DNA of 64,000 bases from Nitrospirota bacterium. Its GTDB lineage: Bacteria; Nitrospirota; Thermodesulfovibrionia; Thermodesulfovibrionales; JdFR-88. The stretch is from contig JAKAHV010000009.1 of NCBI GenBank assembly GCA_021825295.1, positions 1 to 64,000 of the forward strand, read 5' to 3'. The position numbers and the translations under genes were made by a program. Below the pieces are notes generated by a model. The model was not told the DNA's origin and did not search any database. It worked only from the letters and a program-made list of their open reading frames with translations. How positions within the stretch are numbered: the first letter of the stretch is position 1; each line of letters starts with the position of its first letter. This document shows positions 41,494 to 49,950 of this stretch, piece by piece.

Positions 41494-43027
41494 CCTTCAT
41501 CGCCTGATTGTTCTTGATGGCTTCAAGGGCGTCCTTGATCGTATCGTGGATGTCGGAGGCGAGCATCGAGTGCAGCCCGCGCTTGCAGGCGGCTATCTCG
41601 CCCGCGAGCCCGTGGGTGAAGACGGAAAGCAGGGCTGCGTCCAGAGGGTTTAACCCCTGGGCGAGGAAGCCCGCGATCATTCCGGTCAGAACGTCCCCGA
41701 CCCCGGCCTTGGCCATGCCGGGGGTGCCCGTGGGATTTATAAAAATCCTCCCGCCGGACTCCGCTATGACCGTGCGCGCCCCCTTCAGGATGACGCAGGC
41801 CCCGGTCTTTTCAGACAGCGAGGCGGCTGCGCCGAGCCGGTCTTCTTCAATCTCCTGGCCTTTCCTGCCCGTAAGCCTCCCCATCTCCCCCGGATGCGGG
41901 GTTATGATGACCGGGGCCTTGACCTCGGCCAGGACACCGGGGTCTCCTCCCAGAGCGTTCAGGGCGTCGGCGTCGAGCACCATCGGGACAGGGCAGGTCC
42001 TGACGATTTCAGGCACCAGCCTGCGGATATCGGGCGTGACGCCAAGGCCGGGTCCCATTGCAAGCACGTCCCCGCGCTCCCGGATAAAGGAGAATATGCG
42101 CTCCATGGCCCCTATCGAGATGGAGCCGTCCCTGGAGGCAAGCGGCAGTGTCATCTCGTCCAGAACGCGGGACTGAAAGACGTCCGCCACCTCTTCCGGG
42201 ATGCCCATGGTGACAAGCCCCGCGCCCGATTTCAGCGCCGCCCTTGCGCAGAGAAGCGCCGCGCCCGTTTTGCCCTTGGATCCCGCAAGCGCAAGGACGT
42301 GCCCGAATGTGTTTTTGAACGAGTTCAGCGGCCTTTCCGGCACGATGAGCGCCATCTGCCCTTTTTCGATGAGTTCGCAGGGGATCGACCGGTCATCGAG
42401 CAGCCCCCGCGGAAAACCAATATCCTCTATAAAGAGCCTGCCCGTGTGTTCGGCCCCGGGATAGAGGACGTGCCCGAGCTTCGGAAGACCGAATGTCACG
42501 GTGAAGTCCGCCCTTACCGCGGTACCCATCACCCGCCCGGTATCCGATGAGATCCCGGAGGGGATGTCCACGGAGATTATGTCCTCTCCGAAACGGTTTA
42601 TCTCCCTGATAACATCGGCGTATCTGCCGGCAACCTCCCTGCCTAGGCCGGTTCCGAATATCGCGTCTATGATCAGGGCCGCGTGAAAATCCTTCTCCCC
42701 GGGGGGCGTAAAAATGACGGGCACGCCGAATTTTTTTGCCGCCTCAAGCTGCGCCCTGCACTCCGGGCTTGCCTTTCTGGCGGTGGAGAGGAAATGCACC
42801 TTCACGTTCCATCCGCTGTTTTTCAGCAGCCTTGCCACTACAAGTCCGTCGCCGCCGTTATTGCCGCCGCCTGCTATCACGATTGTCTTTTGCGGGCGGA
42901 AAAGCTCTTTTATCCTGCCAAGGACCGAAAGCCCGGCCCTCTCCATGAGCACAAGGCCGGGGATGCCGTATTCCTCTATCGTGCGCGCATCTATCATGCG
43001 CATCTGTTCGGCGCTGGCAACTTTCAT
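41465..43027 (-). CDS. nnrD: Bifunctional NAD(P)H-hydrate epimerase / ADP-dependent dehydratase
   Basis: 520 aa. The epimerase domain (YjeF_N, ~1-215) has MERAGLSVLG, VIAGGGNNGGDGLVVARLL and SVDIPSGIS. The dehydratase kinase-fold domain (~225-500) has GSKGKTGAALL, VITPHPGEMGRLTG and GTPGMAKAGVGDVLTGMIAG. The fused enzyme repairs damaged NAD(P)H hydrates. No Shine-Dalgarno precedes ATG 43027; instead TGG-TATAAT ends seven bases upstream, so the transcript is predicted leaderless. First gene of the leftward nnrD-pgeF-CBS-tsaE-nadK-UDG-HIT-recN-ferredoxin operon. Confidence 0.95.
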   Translation of the reverse strand: MKVASAEQMRMIDARTIEEYGIPGLVLMERAGLSVLGRIKELFRPQKTIVIAGGGNNGGDGLVVARLLKNSGWNVKVHFLSTARKASPECRAQLEAAKKFGVPVIFTPPGEKDFHAALIIDAIFGTGLGREVAGRYADVIREINRFGEDIISVDIPSGISSDTGRVMGTAVRADFTVTFGLPKLGHVLYPGAEHTGRLFIEDIGFPRGLLDDRSIPCELIEKGQMALIVPERPLNSFKNTFGHVLALAGSKGKTGAALLCARAALKSGAGLVTMGIPEEVADVFQSRVLDEMTLPLASRDGSISIGAMERIFSFIRERGDVLAMGPGLGVTPDIRRLVPEIVRTCPVPMVLDADALNALGGDPGVLAEVKAPVIITPHPGEMGRLTGRKGQEIEEDRLGAAASLSEKTGACVILKGARTVIAESGGRIFINPTGTPGMAKAGVGDVLTGMIAGFLAQGLNPLDAALLSVFTHGLAGEIAACKRGLHSMLASDIHDTIKDALEAIKNNQAMKDEPEFPHIP

Positions 43028-43034
43028 GGGTAAG

Positions 43035-43043
43035 ATTATACCA
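43035..43043 (-). promoter_or_regulatory. Extended -10 (TGG-TATAAT), start codon 7 nt downstream (nnrD)
   Basis: On the minus strand TGGTATAAT has the full extended -10 consensus. Seven bases separate it from ATG 43027. No -35 is needed for this promoter class. Predicted leaderless start. Confidence 0.6.
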
Positions 43044-43164
43044 TTTCCCACCCGCCCCCCCCTTGATGTATGGGGCTCCGCCTCTTTGATATCCGGGGGA
43101 TTCCGCCCCGCATGTTAAAAGCTGTGTTTAGTAATAAAACAGGGAGGGAAATCCGATTAATTCT

Positions 43165-43941
43165 TTAAGGTATGTTCAAACCATCCAGCAGCGCATAAAA
43201 CGTCTTCAGCGCGGGCGAGTCCGCGGGCAGCTTCAGCACCGGCACGCCCTGCATGTCGTTATCGAAGAGGTTTTTGTCCTCCGGGACTATTCCAGAGACC
43301 TCCACGCCCGCTTCCCGCGCGGTGGCACTCAGCTCTTCCTCATGGCCGGCGGGAGCGCGGTTTATGATGAACAACTGCTTGTCCACGTCCAGTTTCAGTT
43401 CGTCCACGAGGGCGCTTATCCTTTGAGCCGTATAAATCCCCTTCCTGGAGGCGTCGCTTACAACGAGCAGGAGGTCCACCTTGTGTGTCGTCTTCCTGCT
43501 GAGGTGCTCCATGCCCGCCTCGTTGTCTATCACCACGTAGGGGTATTCGTCGGAGAGCTTGTCGGTGTATTTCCTTATTATATTGTTTGCGGCGCAATAG
43601 CAGCCCGGCCCTTCGGGCCTGCCCATCACCAGGAGGTCGAACCCCTCGGACTCTATGATCGACTGCTGGACCTGGTAATCGAATAGCTCTTCCATGCTCA
43701 TCCCGCCCGGCCTCGCTCCGCCCGCGCGGACCGCCGTAAGCGACTCTTCCCTCAGCCTGCCTATGGTCGAGTGGACGTCCACGCCCAGGGCCTCGTTCAG
43801 GCAGGAGTTGCTGTCCGCGTCGACAGCGAGCACCGGCCCCCTTTTCCTTTCGATCAGGTAGCGGACCGTGAGCCCCGCGAGGCTCGTCTTCCCGGTGCCG
43901 CCTTTCCCGGCAAAACCTATGACAAATGAGGCTCTCTTCAA
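43165..43941 (-). CDS. CooC-like MinD-family ATPase
   Basis: 258 aa from TTG 43941, with GGGGG upstream. The deviant Walker A is GKGGTGKTS, the switch regions include VLAVDADSNSCLNEALG and YVVIDNEAGMEHLS, and the metal-binding CxC of CooC is in GPGCYCAANNIIRK (~127). CooC/AcsF proteins load nickel into carbon monoxide dehydrogenase or acetyl-CoA synthase. No CODH gene is in the window, so the client is inferred. A second, more distant CooC lies at 60742-61527. Separated from nnrD by 137 bp of non-coding DNA. Confidence 0.87.
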   Translation of the reverse strand: MKRASFVIGFAGKGGTGKTSLAGLTVRYLIERKRGPVLAVDADSNSCLNEALGVDVHSTIGRLREESLTAVRAGGARPGGMSMEELFDYQVQQSIIESEGFDLLVMGRPEGPGCYCAANNIIRKYTDKLSDEYPYVVIDNEAGMEHLSRKTTHKVDLLLVVSDASRKGIYTAQRISALVDELKLDVDKQLFIINRAPAGHEEELSATAREAGVEVSGIVPEDKNLFDNDMQGVPVLKLPADSPALKTFYALLDGLNIP

Positions 43942-44030
43942 GTTGCAAGGCCCCCTTCCCGAAGAAATAAAAACCGTCTTTTTATTTTAACGTGATTCGG
44001 GCGGGAAAAAAAGGCTCTCCGAATTTTGTA

Positions 44031-44207
44031 GAACCTATCTCAAAATCGATTCCGAAGCGAAAGAGAGAGGAAATCGTGGCAGACAAGGAGAAAAGGAAAA
44101 ATCGCCCGGAGGCGCAACAGCGTTGCGTTGAGGACGATTTTCCCTTGGCGACACCGTATGCTGCGATTTCAGCCTCTTGCAGCCGGAAGCGATTTTGAGA
44201 TAGGTTC
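44031..44207. mobile_element. MITE-like inverted-repeat element, copy 1
   Basis: 177 bp with perfect 18-bp terminal inverted repeats starting GAACCTATCTCAAAATCG. TA at 44029-44030 and 44208-44209 fits a target-site duplication. The arms stay imperfectly complementary for about 60 bp inward, so the element could fold end to end. It carries no transposase. The ends resemble those of IS5/IS427- or IS630-type elements (inference). Copy 2 is at 51935-52110 and is about 85 percent alike by eye. Confidence 0.85.
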
Positions 44208-44220
44208 TAGTGTTTCAGTT

Positions 44221-44424
44221 TGATTTGCCGGTCAATGGCGTATTGAGCGGCATGGCTTATTTTCGTGGCCGATGCCGGCGAAGCGTAGCGGCAGCATCTC
44301 CGGCTGTCTGAGTCGAAGGGGACCAGTCCCCGAAGGCGAGTTTCGGAGATGCAGTCCCGCCAAGGCGGGACAGCGGCAGAAAAGAAGCCCAAAAAAGCAA
44401 AAGCCGCCATTGACCGGCAAATCA
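44221..44424. repeat. Structured repeat with self-complementary arms, copy A
   Basis: 204 bp bounded by perfect 20-bp inverted arms (TGATTTGCCGGTCAATGGCG and its complement at 44405-44424). The core (44242-44404) contains nested hairpins: GCATCTCCG...CGGAGATGC enclosing GGGGACCAGTCCCC, and GTCCCGCCAAGGCGGGAC. The core recurs at 50885-51060 but with different arms. The remaining gap to 44515 shows nothing further. Confidence 0.75.
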
Positions 44425-44514
44425 CATTCCGCAAAAAAATCGGGGGTAGTGGTACAGTTTGTAAGGTATAGGGCCGATGGGGTTATGCGGAGGTCCAATC
44501 CCGGGCGTCTTGTC

Positions 44515-45237
44515 TTACTCGGCTGCTTTTATTACTTTTAGCGTCCTGAGCCTGGCTATGTCTTCCTGGTAGCCGTAGATATGCGCGCCAGAGCTGTAGG
44601 CGTATATCGGCCCGTTCAGGAGCCCTGTCTCGCCCGCAACATAGTTTTTAAGCAGCTCTATGCCCCCGAGGTTAGTGGGAAAACCCGCCCAGAGGTCCCA
44701 TGAGCGGAAATAACAGCTCACGGTAAGGTGCAGCTCATCGTTTACAGGTATCGCCTTGAAATCCAGAAGCCTCAAACACGGCGGGTCCAGCTTCCCGTCG
44801 TTGCCGTAGCACGTGTCATGGTCCTCGGGGTCTCCAATCTCGACTATGGTCTGATTGGTAAGAGGGGTCGTCCTGAGTATTTCTATGACCCGTTCGAGCT
44901 GCGTGCCGCCCTTGGGCATGGGATGGTGTATCCTGCTGGCGTATTTGTATGTCTCGTTTTCACTTAGAGAGGGGTCCATCAGGTAGTTGGCGAAATAGTC
45001 CTCTATGTATTCCATGGTGGTAGGGGCCGGGATATTCGATCCGGGCGGCATCGTCGGCACCATGTCCTGCGACGGGTGCTCGATGAAAACGGCGATCCCC
45101 GGATACTGAAGACGGTACTGTTCCTTCTCGAATGACCCTTTCTGGATTTTCTGGGTGTAGGAGTTGTCAAAGAGGTTATAGATAAGCTGGAACCAGGCGT
45201 CGGATATCGTCTTGGCGTTAATGCACAAAGGGTACAT
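44515..45237 (-). CDS. Thymidylate synthase-fold protein, methanogen type
   Basis: 240 aa from ATG 45237, chosen for GGGAGAG eight bases upstream. The C-terminal half carries thymidylate-synthase features: a cysteine in DPPCLRLLDFKA (~159) at the nucleophile position, then LHLTVSCYFRSWDLWAGFPTNLGG with the conserved Arg-Ser-x-Asp and Asn of the dUMP site, and YAYSSGAHIYGYQ. The overall form matches the short ThyA-like proteins of methanogenic archaea rather than E. coli ThyA. It would methylate dUMP or a related pyrimidine. No folate-domain partner adjoins. Exact substrate is inferred. Confidence 0.72.
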   Translation of the reverse strand: MYPLCINAKTISDAWFQLIYNLFDNSYTQKIQKGSFEKEQYRLQYPGIAVFIEHPSQDMVPTMPPGSNIPAPTTMEYIEDYFANYLMDPSLSENETYKYASRIHHPMPKGGTQLERVIEILRTTPLTNQTIVEIGDPEDHDTCYGNDGKLDPPCLRLLDFKAIPVNDELHLTVSCYFRSWDLWAGFPTNLGGIELLKNYVAGETGLLNGPIYAYSSGAHIYGYQEDIARLRTLKVIKAAE

Positions 45238-45358
45238 GGAAATACTCTCCCGAATTAGATTGCTGTATTTTAGCATATATGGCGCACCGCTGTTTCAGGC
45301 CCAGCCGTCGCGCTCGGCGGGAAATGGGAGGACACCTTGCCAGGCGGCCGAAGCGAGC

Positions 45359-47011
45359 CTATTCGAAGGGGGGCGTGAACTCGAATTTTTCCGAGTCGAA
45401 GAGACCTTTGTCGCTCAGTTTCAGCCCCGGTATCACCAGCAACCCCATAAATGAAAGCGTCATGAAAGGCGCCCGGAGCCCCGAGCCAAACCCCTTGGCG
45501 AGCCTGTCGATCTTCGAATAATCCCCGGCCACTTTCAGCGCGTCCTCATCGGACATCAGGCCGGCCACCGGCAGCGGCAGGACCATCGCCCCCTCATCCG
45601 AAAAAGCGGCAAGCCCACCCCTGTTTTCTATGACCGCGTTCACCGCGCCCGCCATCTCCGCATCCGAGACGCCCACGGCTATTATGTTATGGGAGTCGTG
45701 GGAAACGGAGGCGGCGATGGCCCCTTTCTTCAGGCCGAAATTTTTTATGAACGAAACGGCCGGGGGCCTGTCCTCGTAGCGGTTTATGACGGCGATTTTA
45801 AGGATGTCCCTGGCGGTGTCGGAGACGGCAAACCTGTTTGCCGCCTTCGGTTTTACCAGGAGGCTTCCGGTCACTATCTGGCCGTCCTCGGCGACTATCA
45901 CCTTCAGGCGCCGCCCGGCGATTTTCAGTGCGAAATCGGATGGCCGTTTCCTTTTTGCCCCGAAATTGTTTATGGCGCGCGCCCTGGCCGGGCGGATGAG
46001 CGCCTTGCCCGCTTCCGCCACGGGTTTCCCGTTTACGCACGTCCTTAATATGTTGAAATCCTCAAAATTGTCTATCATAACGTAATCCGCGAAATCGCCC
46101 TCCCGCAAAAGCCCCGCCTGAAGGCGGTAGTGCCTCACAGGGTTCAGGGAGGCGGCCCTGAGGACGCTCATCCTGTCTTTCCCCATGGCGATGGCCCTTT
46201 TGACGATCAGGTTTATGTGACCTTTGACGAGGTCGTCCGGGTGCAGATCGTCGGTTGCGAACATTATGGATTCCGGGTGAAGGTCGATAAGGTCTATGAG
46301 GGCGTCAAAATTCCTGGCCGCAGAGCCCTCGCGTATGAGCACCTTCATCCCCGCCCTTATTTTTTCCGCCCCCTCGGCCGCGGATGTAGTCTCGTGGTCC
46401 GTAGTGGCGCCGGCCCTGATGTATTTGCCCAGCGCCTCTCCCGAGAGCCCTGGCGCATGGCCGTCCACCGGTTTTCCATATTTTAGCGCGGCCCCTATCT
46501 TTTCCTGGATTTGCTTCTCCCCGGTTATTACGCCCGGAAAGTTCATGACCTCGCTCAGGAATCCTATGTCCTCTCTCTTAAGCAGGGCGTCCGTTTCCCC
46601 GGGCCCAAGCGCCGCGCCCGAGGTCTCGAACATCGTCGCGGGGACCGAGGACGGGGCGCCGAAACAGAATTTGAAAGGTACGGCGCCGCCGTTTTCTATC
46701 ATGTAGTCCACGCCTTCCGCGCCGAGGACGTTCGCTATCTCGTGTGGGTCCGAGACGGCCGCCACCGTGCCGTGCACAAGGGCGCGCCTTGCGAACTCCG
46801 CGGGCACGAGCATCGAGCTTTCTATGTGCACATGGGCGTCCACGAGGGGAGGGATTATGAAATTGCCGTAGCGTCCGGAGGTCTTTCTGATTCTGGCGAT
46901 CCGCCCGCCCCGTATCTCCATTTCCGCCGGATAGACGGCCCCGTTTATCACGTCCACGAGGTTTCCCGCGACGGTATTTCCTTCAAAATCACCCTGCCTG
47001 GCGGAGCGCAT
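45359..47011 (-). CDS. ade: Adenine deaminase
   Basis: 550 aa, normal for the bacterial Ade family. The amidohydrolase metal motif is LVDAHVHIESSML (~59). VSDPHEIANVLG, DGHAPGLSGEAL, ATTDHETTSAAE and MFATDDLHPDD follow the family order, and SVSHDSHNIIAVG lies in the C-terminal domain. It converts adenine to hypoxanthine with Fe or Mn. The Shine-Dalgarno is weak (GAAAGAAAG). Monocistronic, 121 bp upstream of the thymidylate-synthase-like gene. Confidence 0.95.
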   Translation of the reverse strand: MRSARQGDFEGNTVAGNLVDVINGAVYPAEMEIRGGRIARIRKTSGRYGNFIIPPLVDAHVHIESSMLVPAEFARRALVHGTVAAVSDPHEIANVLGAEGVDYMIENGGAVPFKFCFGAPSSVPATMFETSGAALGPGETDALLKREDIGFLSEVMNFPGVITGEKQIQEKIGAALKYGKPVDGHAPGLSGEALGKYIRAGATTDHETTSAAEGAEKIRAGMKVLIREGSAARNFDALIDLIDLHPESIMFATDDLHPDDLVKGHINLIVKRAIAMGKDRMSVLRAASLNPVRHYRLQAGLLREGDFADYVMIDNFEDFNILRTCVNGKPVAEAGKALIRPARARAINNFGAKRKRPSDFALKIAGRRLKVIVAEDGQIVTGSLLVKPKAANRFAVSDTARDILKIAVINRYEDRPPAVSFIKNFGLKKGAIAASVSHDSHNIIAVGVSDAEMAGAVNAVIENRGGLAAFSDEGAMVLPLPVAGLMSDEDALKVAGDYSKIDRLAKGFGSGLRAPFMTLSFMGLLVIPGLKLSDKGLFDSEKFEFTPPFE

Positions 47012-47134
47012 GATCGTCTGCTTTCTTTCAGAAATTCCGGAACCTTGCCTCTTCCAGTGCCTGCAAGACGGCAGGATTATTGTAAAAATTTATCAGCCCG
47101 ATTGGCAACAGGTAAATTCCAGGCCCATTCCAGG

Positions 47135-48256
47135 CTAGGCGCCGATCCTAAGCACGGGCTTTATCGTCTTTCCGCTGCGCGCATCCCGGATGGCGCGGTT
47201 GATATCGCGGAAGCCGTAGAACCTGATCAGGCGGTCGAAAGGGAACAGTCCCCTCCGGTATAACCGGATGAGTTTTGGGATGAATTCCTGCGGCACGGAG
47301 TCGCCCTGTATGATGCCGATGCTCTTTCGCCCTCCGGGCAGGGCGCCGCTTGCCCCGGGGCTTGCGATGAGCGCCACCGTGCCATCCGGCTTTAATACGT
47401 CGATGGCCATGCGGTGTATCACGGGGTCCCCTGTTATCTCCAGCGAGTAATCCACGCCTCCGCTGCTGATGCCGTCAACGCGGGAAAGGACGTCTTCCCG
47501 TCTGCTGTCTATCACATCCGTTGCGCCAAGCTCCAGGGCCAGTTTCAGACGCGCCGGGTTGATGTCCACGCCTATTACAGGGGTACCCCCCACGATTCGG
47601 GCGGCCATCACCGCGGCCAGGCCGACCGCTCCCGTGCCGAATACGGCCACGCTTTGCCCCTTCAGGACATGAAGCGAGTTCATCACCGTCCCCGCACCGG
47701 TCTGTATGCCGCAGCCCAAAGGGGCCAGAAGCTCCAGGAGATTATCCATTGGCACCTTTACGATATTGCGTCTTGTGGCCAGTACATGGGTGGCGAAGGA
47801 GGACTGGCCGAAGAAGTGCCCCCGCACGCCGCTTCGGTGCAGGGCGTTGCTGCCGTCCGGCCGCTGGAAACCGAAGTTCAGGTCCCAGAAACGTTCGCAG
47901 CCGGCGGGATGCCCCCTGCGGCATTCGCCGCAGAGGCCGCAGGACTGATAGGACAGGACCACGTGGTCGCCGGGCTTTACGCCCCTCACGCCTTTTCCCG
48001 TCCGTTCCACTACACCTGCGCCTTCATGCCCGAGGACCACGGGCCCGTCCGCGCCGTCCATAAAGTCTATATCCGTATGGCAGATGCCGCTGGCCGCAAT
48101 GCGCACCAGCGCTTCATCGTCGCGGGGGCCTTCGAGTTCCAGGGTCTCGATTTTTAGCGGCCCGCCCGGCCTGCGGAGAACGGCCGCCCTGATCTTCAGT
48201 ATCTGCGCCCCGGAAGTCCCTGCCGTTTTCCTTTTTGTTTCCTTCGCTTTTCTCAT
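47135..48256 (-). CDS. Zinc-dependent medium-chain alcohol dehydrogenase
   Basis: 373 aa. A basic ~20-residue tail precedes the GroES-like domain. Catalytic zinc ligands are in SGICHTDIDF and LGHEGAGVVE, and LLAPLGCGIQTGAG supplies the third. The structural zinc is CGLCGECRRGHPAGC. The NAD fold has VFGTGAVGLAAVMAA. The pattern is closest to aryl/benzyl alcohol dehydrogenases and class III-like enzymes; the substrate is not determined. AAGGG lies 12 bases before the ATG. It is 123 bp from ade, with no shared pathway evident. Confidence 0.9.
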   Translation of the reverse strand: MRKAKETKRKTAGTSGAQILKIRAAVLRRPGGPLKIETLELEGPRDDEALVRIAASGICHTDIDFMDGADGPVVLGHEGAGVVERTGKGVRGVKPGDHVVLSYQSCGLCGECRRGHPAGCERFWDLNFGFQRPDGSNALHRSGVRGHFFGQSSFATHVLATRRNIVKVPMDNLLELLAPLGCGIQTGAGTVMNSLHVLKGQSVAVFGTGAVGLAAVMAARIVGGTPVIGVDINPARLKLALELGATDVIDSRREDVLSRVDGISSGGVDYSLEITGDPVIHRMAIDVLKPDGTVALIASPGASGALPGGRKSIGIIQGDSVPQEFIPKLIRLYRRGLFPFDRLIRFYGFRDINRAIRDARSGKTIKPVLRIGA

Positions 48257-48361
48257 ATCTTTTAAGGCCCTTCTGAAATGGCTATGACCATTTTAGCACC
48301 CGGACGTCCGGATGGTAAGAAGCAATTTTGGGACAGGTTCTATAATGTAATCAGGAGTCAT

Positions 48362-48880
48362 ATGGAGACATTTCAAAGGGAATTGAAATTTTACCGCATG
48401 CCGGGCGGGGCGTTCCGGCTGGCCGCCTCGCAGCTTCTGCCGGTGGCGCCGCCACGGGCGTTTTCTTTTTTTGAAGCCCCCGGAAACCTTGCCCGCATAA
48501 CCCCGCCGTGGCTGGAGTTCAGGCTGCTGGATGATGGCGGCGGCCGCGCTTTCGAGGGGGTGGAGTTCAGGTACACGATAAGATGGCTGGGGCTGCGCAT
48601 CCCGTGGCGAAGCCGCATCGTGAATTATCATCCGCCTGTGGAGTTCACCGATATACAGGTGATCGGGCCGTACCGTGAGTGGGTGCACCTTCATACGTTT
48701 CGTCCGGCGCCGGGAGGGACCCTCATGAAGGACCGTGTGGACTACAGGCTGCCAATGGGCCTGGCCGGAAGGCTGTTGCATATATGGATGGTGGAGAGCC
48801 AGTTGAGGGACATCTTTACCTACCGGGCGGAGCGGATTTGCGAGTGGGCCGCGTCCATTCACGAGGCGGAAAACAGGTGA
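48362..48880 (+). CDS. SRPBCC-superfamily protein (coenzyme Q-binding / cyclase-like)
   Basis: 172 aa from ATG 48362, selected because AGGAG lies five bases upstream; the longer frame from 48278 adds an unconserved tail. The fold signature is an initial helix-grip strand (ASQLLPVAPPRAFSFF), PWLEFRLLD, FRYTIRWLGLRIPWRSRIVNY and WVHLHTFRPAPGGTLMKDRVDY. This resembles bacterial SRPBCC proteins often linked with nucleotide-sugar epimerase homologues. They bind hydrophobic ligands; the ligand is unknown. TATAAT at 48341-48346 may be its promoter. Confidence 0.78.
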   Translation: METFQRELKFYRMPGGAFRLAASQLLPVAPPRAFSFFEAPGNLARITPPWLEFRLLDDGGGRAFEGVEFRYTIRWLGLRIPWRSRIVNYHPPVEFTDIQVIGPYREWVHLHTFRPAPGGTLMKDRVDYRLPMGLAGRLLHIWMVESQLRDIFTYRAERICEWAASIHEAENR

Positions 48881-48909
48881 TATCATTTAATCAGGAAGGA
48901 GATAATCAT

Positions 48910-49425
48910 ATGAGAAGATTTCGCCTCGTGTTTCTGCCGGCAGTGATGGCCCTTCTTTTGCCGGTTTTTTCACCCGCGCGTGGGGGTGCGGCCGAAGTGG
49001 GAATAGGGATATACGTGTCGCCTCCGCCCTATGCGTTTCCCGCGCCGCCAGCGGTGGTCCTGATACCGGGCACCTATTACGTCTATTACGTCCCAGGCGT
49101 GGATTTTGAGATATTGTTTTATCATGGTTACTGGTGGCGTCCCTGGCATCACCGCTGGTACCGTGCCCGCTACTATAACGGGCCGTGGTATTACGACTCG
49201 CGTCCGCCGCGTCCCCTGATAGCCCTTCCGCCGCGTTACCGCCGGGTCCCGCCCCGTTACCGGATACCCTACCCGGACTTAAGGAGAAACTGGAGGGCGT
49301 GGGAGAGGGACCGGTATTGGGACAGGCACAGGCAATGGCCTGAAAGGGGCCCGGAAGGCCGTGGAGGAAGGGGCCCCGGAATGGGCGGTGGAATGGGCGG
49401 CGGAATGGGCCGGGGACGCCGTTAG
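48910..49425 (+). CDS. Exported Tyr/Pro-rich protein with Gly/Met tail
   Basis: 171 aa from ATG 48910 with GAAGGAG upstream. Signal peptide MRRFRLVFLPAVMALLLPV, cut near GGAAE. Residues ~35-110 match the protein at 4016-4576: IPGTYYVYYVPGVDF, LFYHGYWWRPW, YRARYYNGPW, then a shared RNWRAWERDRYWDR. The C-terminus differs: here it is GRGPGMGGGMGGGMG rather than Asp/His repeats. A duplicate pair that has diverged at the tail. Function unknown; periplasmic or surface location inferred. It is 29 bp after the SRPBCC gene. Confidence 0.72.
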   Translation: MRRFRLVFLPAVMALLLPVFSPARGGAAEVGIGIYVSPPPYAFPAPPAVVLIPGTYYVYYVPGVDFEILFYHGYWWRPWHHRWYRARYYNGPWYYDSRPPRPLIALPPRYRRVPPRYRIPYPDLRRNWRAWERDRYWDRHRQWPERGPEGRGGRGPGMGGGMGGGMGRGRR

Positions 49426-49471
49426 GGCAAATCCACTTTAAAACCCCCAGGGGGCTTCGAGGAGGAGAAAG

Positions 49472-49873
49472 ATGACGGACCTTAAGGCAAAGGACATAAT
49501 GTCAAGGCCGGTTGTATCGGCCCGGAAAAACGCATCGGCGCGCGACATCGCGATGCAGATATTGTCCGGCCTGTACAGCGGAATGCCGGTTACAGACGAC
49601 CAGGGAAAGGTATTGGGGGTGGTGACGGAATTCGATCTCTTGAACCGGATACGTGAAGGAAAGGAACTGGTGAAGCTGACGGCGGACGATGTCATGGCCC
49701 AGCCCCCAATAACGGTGGACGTCAACACCCCCGTGGACGAAGTGCTGAAAATAATGACCGAACACAATATCATCAGGGTGCCGGTTACGGAGGAAGGGCA
49801 ACTGGTGGGCATTATCGCGCGGTGCGATATACTGAGGGCCTTCATAGAGCCGGAATTCGCCACCTACATGTAG
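49472..49873 (+). CDS. Tandem CBS-domain protein (short)
   Basis: 133 aa with two CBS domains (~5-60: DIMSRPVVSARKNASARDIA, GMPVTDDQGKVLGVVTEFDL; ~72-128: VMAQPPITVDVNTPVDEVL, RVPVTEEGQLVGIIARCDIL). Likely an adenine-nucleotide sensor acting on an unknown partner. GGAGGAG precedes the ATG. The stop lies 59 bp from the convergent pentapeptide gene. Confidence 0.9.
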   Translation: MTDLKAKDIMSRPVVSARKNASARDIAMQILSGLYSGMPVTDDQGKVLGVVTEFDLLNRIREGKELVKLTADDVMAQPPITVDVNTPVDEVLKIMTEHNIIRVPVTEEGQLVGIIARCDILRAFIEPEFATYM

Positions 49874-49885
49874 GTTTTTTAAAGA

Positions 49886-49950
49886 GGACGCCGGGGATAA
49901 CGGCAAGGCCCGCGGGGGACACGGCCCCGGCTTTATTGGCCCGGCGTCTT
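49886..49950. terminator. Bidirectional hairpin between convergent genes
   Basis: GGACGCCGGG (from 49886) pairs with CCCGGCGTCT (to 49950) across a GC-rich loop that can also pair internally (GCCGGGG with CCCCGGC). It overlaps the last codons of the leftward pentapeptide gene. A T-run follows only on the minus side (49874-49882). Confidence 0.5.

Noticed and set aside
43992-44198. 68-codon frame across MITE copy 1, with a similar frame in copy 2
   Set aside because: The open frame follows from the repeat being conserved. There is no separate coding signal, and the inverted-repeat structure explains the sequence better.
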